Source: an uncultured Collinsella sp. (GTDB taxonomy: Bacteria; Actinomycetota; Coriobacteriia; Coriobacteriales; Coriobacteriaceae). Taken from it: 64,000 nt of DNA. The notes below the pieces were generated by a model. That model worked only from the letters and a program-made list of their open reading frames with translations, searched no databases and had not been told where the DNA came from. The stretch's first letter is position 1; every line of letters begins with the position of its first letter. The translations under genes were made by a program, and so were the position numbers. This document shows, piece after piece, positions 58,402-64,000 of this stretch. The DNA lies in assembly GCA_900757505.1 (NCBI GenBank), contig CAAEOE010000075.1:1-64000 (forward strand), read 5' to 3'.

Positions 58402-61400
58402 TTATGCCTCCTTAATGGGTGCCAGCGCCTGAGCCAAATCGGCAGACGTCAGCGGTCGCAGGGACACCTCAAAGCTGAAGCTCTCAAAACGGGTGCGATA
58501 GGAATCGAGCACCTCGGAACCCCAAGAGTTCGAGCCAAGGCCGAGCAGCTGGTCGTTGATGTTAACCGTGACCGTGTCGCCCGGAACAAGGTCGTAGACG
58601 TGCTTGGCATTATCAATAGCCTCGCAGCTATAGGGCCATGCCGAGAACGAGAACGGGTTGGAAGCGGCGTCGGCCGGACGAGTCACCAGCACGCCATCAC
58701 CGTGGCTAGAGCGCAGGGCAACCCAGCGGGTACCCTCGCGGTTGGCACAGTCCTGAGGCATAACGTAGGGCGTGAACATGTCGTCGACCGTAGTGCGGTA
58801 ATGACCGACCGGGTTGGCACGCAGCGAGTCCGGATAGTTCTCGCCCGGGCCGTGGCCATACCACTCGACGGCACGATCGCAACCGGGAACCTCAAAGGAG
58901 ATGCCGATGCGCGGGATAATGTCCGAATAGTCGCCGTAGGGCTCGCCGGAAACCTTGAGGTCGACGCGACCGCTCGGAAGCACGGTGTAGACAAGCTCGA
59001 CGCGCATGCCGAACGCGCGGACGGGAGGAGCAATACGTTGGCTCACGGTAACGACGACCGCATTGCCGTCCTGCTTCCAAAAAACCTTGCGGGTGGACGT
59101 CTGCATTACATCAATGAAGTTGTCCTTCCACAGGGAGTCGTACTCCTGGGCGTGGTTGTCGACGAGCGGATGCCAAAAACCAACCTGGGGACCAGAGGCC
59201 ATGACTTCACGGCCGGATGCCTTCCACTCGCTCACGGTGCCGTTTACCTTGCTGAAGGTCAGCTCGCCGTTGAGGGAGTGAATGCGAATCTCCTGCTCGG
59301 TCTCCTCGACCGTAAGCTCAGGACGAGTGGGGGCCGCAATGGCCGGCGCCGGATGGTTTGCGATGGCAAACTGGTTTGCGCCCAGTTGGAACATCGGCTC
59401 GCACCAGACGTGAGCGGCCATGGTGTAGGCGCGCACAGTCAGCAGGGTCTCGCCTACCGCGGCCTCGTGAATCACCAGCGGAAGCTGGACGGACTCACCG
59501 GGGGCAACCGCACCGGGCATGAGCGTCTTGCGGCAGACCACGTCGCCGTCCACCAGGGTCTCCGCCGACAGGCAAACATCCTCGAGGGTGGTAAACCAGC
59601 GCTTGTTGGTGACAGTCAGCTCGCCCGCCTCGGCGTCATAAGCCATGCGAACCGGGCAGATGACCTGGCCGTACTCGGTAAGGCCCGGGCTCGGCTGCTG
59701 CCAGGGGAACACCATGCCATCGATGCAGAAGTTGCTGTTGTTGGGGTAATCGCCGTTGTCGCCGCCATACATATCGTAGGCAATGCCGTCCTCGGTCACA
59801 GCAGCCAGACCGTGGTCGCACCATTCCCAGATAAACTGGCCTTGGATGCAATCCCAGCGATCGAAGACCTCCTGATACTCGGACAGGCCTCCGGGGCCGT
59901 TGCCCATGGAGTGACCGTACTCGCAGTTGATGCGCGGCTTGGGGAACGGATGCTCACCAAAGTCGTTCATCTGCGACACACGGGAGTACATCGTGGAAAT
60001 GACGTCGACGGTATCGGCGTTGCGGTCCTCCTCGTAGTGGACCGGACGACCATCGAGCTCGTGAGCCTTGGCGTACATCGCGCGGATGTTGCAGCCATAG
60101 CCGCTCTCGTTGCCCAGCGACCACATGATGATGCACGCGTGGTTGCGCTCCTGCATCACCAGGCGCTCAATACGGTCGGCGTAGGCCGGCTCCCATGCCG
60201 GGTCGTCGGTAACCAGGGCGATGTTGCCGATATTCTCGAAGCCGTGGCTCTCCATATCGGTCTCGGCGACCAGCATGATGCCATACTCATCACACAGCTC
60301 GTAGAAGCGCGGGTCATTGGCATAGTGAGAGGTGCGCACTGCGTTGATGTTGTGCTGCTTCATGAGCTCCAGGTCGCGGCGCATGCGATCGAGGCCCACA
60401 GCGCGGCCCTTGTGATCGTCGTGATCGTGGCGGTTGACGCCATGCATTTTAAAGTAAGTGCCGTTGAGGTAGATATGATTGCCCTCGACCGTCACCTCGG
60501 CAAGACCCTGGCGATGCGGGACGTACTCGCTCACCTTGTCGTCGTCGTAGACCTCAAACGTAAGATCGTAGAGGAAGGGGTCCTCGGGATTCCAGAAGTG
60601 GGCATCGGTCACGCTGCACTCGGCATGGCTGTCGACGCACTCACCCGTAGCCACCACGTTCTCGCCATCGCTGAGCGTAAACACAACGCGGGAAGCGCCC
60701 TCGGCAACCGTATCGAGCGTGATCAGAGCGGCATCGCCCTCGCGGTGCGTGCGGAACCTAAAGTCGACCAGGTGCGCGGCGGGACGCTGCATAAGGTACA
60801 CATCGCGGAAGATGCCCGAGGCCCACCACATGTCCTGATCCTCGATGTAGCTGCCATCGCTGTACTGCAGGACCTTGACCGCAAACAGGTTGTCGCCCTC
60901 GACGAGCGCGTCGGTCACGTCGAACTCGGCAGACAGGCGCGAACCCTTGGTCATGCCGATATACTGACCGTTGACGTACAGCTCGCCATAGCTCTCGATG
61001 CCGTCGAAGCGAATGATCTCGCGAGCGCCGGCAGGAACGGCGGGAAGGTTGACGATGCGCTGGTAGACGCCCGTGGGGTCGTCGGAGGGAACGAACGGCT
61101 GATCAACCGGGAACGGGAAACCCTCGTCGGTGTAGGCAAGGTTGCCATAGCCGTCCACCTGCCACAGGTGCGGAACCTCCACGTGATCCCACTCGGGCTT
61201 GTACGTGGAGAGTTCCTCGTTGGAGACGGCAGCGGGGCCCTCAAAGAGGCGGAACTGCCACGAGCCGGACAGCTGGACAAACCCGCGCGACAGCTCGCGG
61301 CTGTACGTTGCAGCGAGATCGGCGGTCTCGTAACCCATAAAGTACGCATGGGGTGCCAGACGGTTCCTGTGGGTGAGCGCTTGGTTTTCCCAATCGTTAA

Positions 61401-61410
61401 TGGCGTCCAT
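58402..61410 (-). CDS. ebgA: Beta-galactosidase large subunit, GH2 (EbgA type)
   Basis: The 1002-residue GH2 enzyme has the sugar-binding N-domain, MHGVNRHDHDDHKGRAVG, the acid/base Glu in IIMWSLGNESGYG, the nucleophile Glu in INCEYGHSMGNG and the C-terminal beta-sandwich with EWYGHGPGENYPD. It hydrolyses lactose and other beta-galactosides in the cytosol. AAGGAGC precedes the ATG. The promoter carries three TGCAACCGGTTGT operators and the direct-repeat activator site. No galactoside permease is nearby. Confidence 0.95.
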   Translation of the reverse strand: MDAINDWENQALTHRNRLAPHAYFMGYETADLAATYSRELSRGFVQLSGSWQFRLFEGPAAVSNEELSTYKPEWDHVEVPHLWQVDGYGNLAYTDEGFPFPVDQPFVPSDDPTGVYQRIVNLPAVPAGAREIIRFDGIESYGELYVNGQYIGMTKGSRLSAEFDVTDALVEGDNLFAVKVLQYSDGSYIEDQDMWWASGIFRDVYLMQRPAAHLVDFRFRTHREGDAALITLDTVAEGASRVVFTLSDGENVVATGECVDSHAECSVTDAHFWNPEDPFLYDLTFEVYDDDKVSEYVPHRQGLAEVTVEGNHIYLNGTYFKMHGVNRHDHDDHKGRAVGLDRMRRDLELMKQHNINAVRTSHYANDPRFYELCDEYGIMLVAETDMESHGFENIGNIALVTDDPAWEPAYADRIERLVMQERNHACIIMWSLGNESGYGCNIRAMYAKAHELDGRPVHYEEDRNADTVDVISTMYSRVSQMNDFGEHPFPKPRINCEYGHSMGNGPGGLSEYQEVFDRWDCIQGQFIWEWCDHGLAAVTEDGIAYDMYGGDNGDYPNNSNFCIDGMVFPWQQPSPGLTEYGQVICPVRMAYDAEAGELTVTNKRWFTTLEDVCLSAETLVDGDVVCRKTLMPGAVAPGESVQLPLVIHEAAVGETLLTVRAYTMAAHVWCEPMFQLGANQFAIANHPAPAIAAPTRPELTVEETEQEIRIHSLNGELTFSKVNGTVSEWKASGREVMASGPQVGFWHPLVDNHAQEYDSLWKDNFIDVMQTSTRKVFWKQDGNAVVVTVSQRIAPPVRAFGMRVELVYTVLPSGRVDLKVSGEPYGDYSDIIPRIGISFEVPGCDRAVEWYGHGPGENYPDSLRANPVGHYRTTVDDMFTPYVMPQDCANREGTRWVALRSSHGDGVLVTRPADAASNPFSFSAWPYSCEAIDNAKHVYDLVPGDTVTVNINDQLLGLGSNSWGSEVLDSYRTRFESFSFEVSLRPLTSADLAQALAPIKEA

Positions 61411-61443
61411 GGTGATGCTCCTTCATCATCGTAGTGATTCTTG

Positions 61444-61544
61444 TGCAACCGGTTGTCTTTATCTTACGGGCGATGTAAAAAACTGTGCAACCGGTTGTCC
61501 GCTGAACGGTCGATTTGGCAGGGTTAACGGTGCAACCGGTTGTA
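61444..61544. promoter_or_regulatory. ebgA/lacI regulatory region: three operators and activator-type site
   Basis: TGCAACCGGTTGT occurs at 61444, 61486 and 61531, 42 and 45 bases apart (about four helical turns). On the minus strand TAAGAT (61462-61467) is the -10 box, so the first operator covers the start and the second lies near -38. AACGG-N16-AACGG at 61505-61530 lies between the second and third operators. The remaining 240 bases to 61786 hold the lacI promoter and no ORF. Confidence 0.75.
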
Positions 61545-61786
61545 CAATCGCAACACTTATGTCACCCTGAGTATCGAAACTCAGCACAAGACATCGTTCT
61601 TAAGCTCGTAGGCAACCTCCACGCCCGCTGATATCTCACCCACACGAGACGTATTCGATTTCGGCTTGGTTGCAAAACGACACCGGTCACCGGATATCAT
61701 GAACGCTGTTCAGGCGCACTATAGTAAGCTGTATCCGCACTAGCCCGTATCAGTGACAACATCGACCGCATTTTCCAGGAGACGCC

Positions 61787-62803
61787 ATGACACAACCAGT
61801 TCGCACCGCACCTACGCTTGCCGAGGTTGCCGCAGCTGCCGGCGTGTCGCGCTCCACGGCATCGCGCGCCCTCAACGATTCGCCCCGCATTAGCGAGGAA
61901 ACCAAAAAGCGCGTCCGCGCGGCGGCCAAGGAAGTCAATTTTGTCCCCAACGCTCGTGGCCGAGCGCTCGCTGTCGGGCGCACGGAAATCATCGCCGTGC
62001 TCGTGACCGAGCCTCTGAGTGAACTCTTCAGCGACCCCACCTATAGCGAGTTTTTGAGCGGCATTACCGAGGAACTGTCGGAGTCGTCCTATCTGCCCGT
62101 TATCTTGCAGGCGTCTTCTACGCATGAGCGCAACCGCGCACGCGAGCACTTTGAGCGCCGCTCGTTCGACGCCGTGATCGACGTCTCTCCCTACAAAGGC
62201 AGCGAGCTGCTCGAGGTGCTGCGCGAGCTGGGCGTACCCACCGTGTTGTGTGGCCAGCTCGAGGGCCACCCCTATCGCGATGTGTTCTCGACGGTCTACT
62301 CTGACGACGAAGAGGGCGGACATTTTGCGGCACTCGCCATGAAGGATCGCGGGCGCAAAGATATCGTCGCCGTGTTGGGACCGCAAGACAACCCCGCTGT
62401 TGTCGACCGCCTGCGCGGCTACCGTGCCGTCTTGGGCGAAGACCTCCCAGACGCAAACGTTATCTATACCGGCTGGAACAGCGGAGACGGCTATCAGGCC
62501 ATGCACCAGATCCTCGCGCGCGAGATTGCTTTCGATGGCGTGCTCTGCGGATCGGACCGTATCGCAGCTGGCGTCATCACCGCACTCAACGAGGCAGGCC
62601 TATCCGTTCCTGCGGACGTTTCTGTCGTCGGCTTCGACGATCACGAGATTGCGGCGCGCTGCGTCCCCGCGCTCACGACCGTCCGCCAGCCCCTGCGCGA
62701 AGAAGGACACATGGCCGCCAACATTGCGCTCGACATGATCAAGGGTGCCGAGCCCACCACCTCCGTGATGCACATGCAGCTGATCCAGAGAGACTCGCTA
62801 TAA
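61787..62803 (+). CDS. LacI-family regulator of the ebg operon
   Basis: The 338-residue protein has HTH TLAEVAAAAGVSRSTASRAL, hinge VPNARGRALAVGRTEIIAVL and a typical effector domain (GVLCGSDRIAAGVITALNEAGLSVPADVSVVGFDD). It is divergent from ebgA, and the three AACCGGTT-centred palindromes between them are its likely operators. It may also repress itself through the site at 61531. Effector: a galactoside or galactose (inferred). Confidence 0.88.
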   Translation: MTQPVRTAPTLAEVAAAAGVSRSTASRALNDSPRISEETKKRVRAAAKEVNFVPNARGRALAVGRTEIIAVLVTEPLSELFSDPTYSEFLSGITEELSESSYLPVILQASSTHERNRAREHFERRSFDAVIDVSPYKGSELLEVLRELGVPTVLCGQLEGHPYRDVFSTVYSDDEEGGHFAALAMKDRGRKDIVAVLGPQDNPAVVDRLRGYRAVLGEDLPDANVIYTGWNSGDGYQAMHQILAREIAFDGVLCGSDRIAAGVITALNEAGLSVPADVSVVGFDDHEIAARCVPALTTVRQPLREEGHMAANIALDMIKGAEPTTSVMHMQLIQRDSL

Positions 62804-62810
62804 GAAACTG

Positions 62811-62916
62811 GGGGCAGGCTTTCCGCCAGACAGTTGTTGCGGAAAGCCTGCCCCATTATTTTGCCGAATTCTGGGTCGCGCTTTCCCAGAGGACCCCCTT
62901 TGGGAAAGCGCGACCC
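62811..62916. repeat. Two adjacent 44-nt hairpins of one family, plus a half copy
   Basis: 62811-62854 and 62873-62916 each have a perfect 16-bp stem and 12-base loop. Their arms differ but share GC(G)CTTTCC, and each arm change is matched on the other side. 62932-62947 (GGGTTGTAGTTTCCC) looks like a lone left arm of a third. The first may terminate lacI. Confidence 0.65.
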
Positions 62917-62995
62917 CTTCTGGGCGCAGATTCCGGGTTGTAGTTTCCCGGCGCACGACGGCAAGCCTCCAAACCATGACGTCACGACATAAAAA

Positions 62996-63024
62996 ACGAG
63001 GGAAGGCACGCGTCCTTCCCTCGT
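62996..63024 (-). terminator. Terminator of aspS
   Basis: ACGAGGGAAGG pairs perfectly with CCTTCCCTCGT, and TTTTTTATG follows on the minus strand. Confidence 0.85.
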
Positions 63025-63048
63025 TACGGGCAATATGTAGCCGCTTGC

Positions 63049-64000
63049 CTACATCAGGCGCAGGCTGACGTCCTTGAGCTGGGCGCCGCTAACGGCACTC
63101 GGGGCGCCCGACATGAGGTCGGAGCCGCTGGCCGTCTTGGGGAACGCCATGACGTCACGGATGGAGTCGGAACCGGTGAGCAGCATGCACACGCGGTCCA
63201 GGCCCAGAGCGAAACCGCCCATCGGGGGCGCACCAAACTTGAGGGCCTCCATGAGGAAGCCGAACTGAGACTCGGCGCGCTCCTCGGTAAAGCCCAGGAG
63301 CTTGAGCATGGACATCTGCATCTCGGCGTTGTGGATACGCATACCGCCGCCGCCGGCCTCAAAGCCGTCCATGACAAAGTCGTAGGTGCAAGAACCGGCT
63401 GCCAACGGGTCGGCCTCGATCTTAGCGATGTCGGTCTCGGTCGGCAGGGTGAAGGGCTGATGCTCGGCGGCATAGGCCTTGCGGTCCTCATCCCAGTGGA
63501 ACAGCGGGAAGTTGACGACCCACAGGAAGTCGTGGCCCTCGCGCTTGATCTCAAGCGCGTTGGCCATGTGGGAACGCATGCCACCCAGGATCTCGTCGGA
63601 AAGCAGGCGCGGGCCGGCGGCGAACATCACAAGGTCGCCGGGCTCGACATCCATGCGCTCGCGCAGAGCCGCCATCTCCTCGTCCGAGAAGAACTTGACG
63701 ATGGGGCTGTTGATGGAGCCGTCCTCGCGGAAAGCGATCCACGCCAGACCCTTGGCGCCAAACGTGGAGGCCACGCCGGCAAGCTTATCGATCTTGGCAC
63801 GTGCCCAGGCACCGGCGCCCTTGGCGTTGATGGCCTTGACGACAGAGCCCTCCTCATTTGCGGCGGTCGCAAAGACCTTGAACTTGGAGTTGGCAAAGAT
63901 GTCGGTCAGGTCGACCAGGTGCATGCCATAGCGGGTATCGGGCTTGTCGGAGCCATAGGTGTCCATGGCATCCCAGTAGTTCATGCGACGCAGCGGCGTG
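63049..64000 (-). CDS. aspS: Aspartyl-tRNA synthetase, C-terminal part (window edge)
   Basis: The frame is open to the window edge, so the start lies outside; the Met at 63984 is internal. The visible ~317 residues include the tail of motif 2-side sequence MNYWDAMDTYGSDKPDTRYGM, the GAD insertion domain (typical of bacterial AspRS), HQPFTLP, and motif 3 GGFALGLDRVCMLLTGSDSIRDVMAFPK. It charges tRNA-Asp (possibly also tRNA-Asn). All parts look intact. Confidence 0.96.
   Translation of the reverse strand, partial: TPLRRMNYWDAMDTYGSDKPDTRYGMHLVDLTDIFANSKFKVFATAANEEGSVVKAINAKGAGAWARAKIDKLAGVASTFGAKGLAWIAFREDGSINSPIVKFFSDEEMAALRERMDVEPGDLVMFAAGPRLLSDEILGGMRSHMANALEIKREGHDFLWVVNFPLFHWDEDRKAYAAEHQPFTLPTETDIAKIEADPLAAGSCTYDFVMDGFEAGGGGMRIHNAEMQMSMLKLLGFTEERAESQFGFLMEALKFGAPPMGGFALGLDRVCMLLTGSDSIRDVMAFPKTASGSDLMSGAPSAVSGAQLKDVSLRLM

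Noticed and set aside
57841..61434. 1197-codon plus-strand ORF opposite ebgA-ebgC
   Set aside because: It is the antisense shadow of two clear GH2/EbgC genes in high-GC DNA; it has no ribosome site or domain.

Overview
The window reads as a chromosomal stretch of a gut Coriobacteriia bacterium, most like Collinsella. This is inferred from high-GC coding, the mix of actinobacterial and Firmicutes-like families, and dense LacI regulation; no database search was possible. The first ~2.2 kb is different: tandem DUF2975 membrane proteins, a small Cro/CI-type regulator and short membrane ORFs of a Clostridia type. It runs in the middle of codons into the 3' end of an htrA-type protease, so a chimeric contig join (or a very recent illegitimate recombination) near 2.19-2.22 kb is likely.

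Layout. 2.2-6 kb: htrA, a GlnR-like orphan regulator and glnA. 6-9.2 kb: kdgR, kdgK and kdgA for 2-keto-3-deoxygluconate (KDG). 9.6-12.7 kb: a GntR regulator, a DUF6198/YczE-type membrane protein with a KDG-type leader, and an AAA ATPase behind a 10-bp tandem repeat array. 12.8-14.5 kb: a decayed tyrosine integrase and a tRNA-Met 3' fragment that looks like an att scar. 14.7-18 kb: alkyltransferase-family protein, CBS protein, drug-type MFS exporter and a cysteine-less ArsC/Spx-like protein. 18.2-24.2 kb: sugar-acid dehydratase, GntP permease, FadR-type GntR regulator, and a DhuD/DhuI-type pair for unsaturated uronates. 24.2-26.2 kb: an old-yellow-enzyme/2,4-dienoyl-CoA reductase-type flavoprotein. 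26.4-34.7 kb: kdpFABC and kdpDE, flanked by direct repeats. 34.8-50.4 kb: a pectin/galacturonate locus. 50.9-55.5 kb: LacI regulator and feo iron uptake. 55.6-57.8 kb: HPr-like protein and an APC transporter. 57.9-62.8 kb: a two-subunit Ebg-type beta-galactosidase with its LacI regulator. 63 kb to the end: aspS (partial).

The genes combine into an intracellular pectin pathway. A GPH symporter would import oligogalacturonides. GH28, GH105, a pectin methylesterase fused to a second esterase, and further esterases (none with a visible signal peptide) would degrade them in the cytosol. UxaC, UxaB and UxaA convert galacturonate to KDG, DhuI and DhuD convert the unsaturated end to KDG, and KdgK and KdgA finish to pyruvate and glyceraldehyde 3-phosphate.

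The most novel signals are non-coding. (1) Two copies of a structured RNA motif with conserved loops and compensating stems lie before kdgA and the DUF6198 gene. (2) Two 58-nt hairpins with different stems but the same loop follow KdgR-type operators. (3) A direct-repeat site, CCGTT-N16-CCGTT, occurs five times exactly and once nearly, upstream of sugar operons in one orientation and next to repressor operators; it is a candidate global catabolic activator site. (4) A family of 67-68-bp intergenic palindromes is present, one pair of which flanks kdp. (5) Two ~200-bp MITE-like elements are present.
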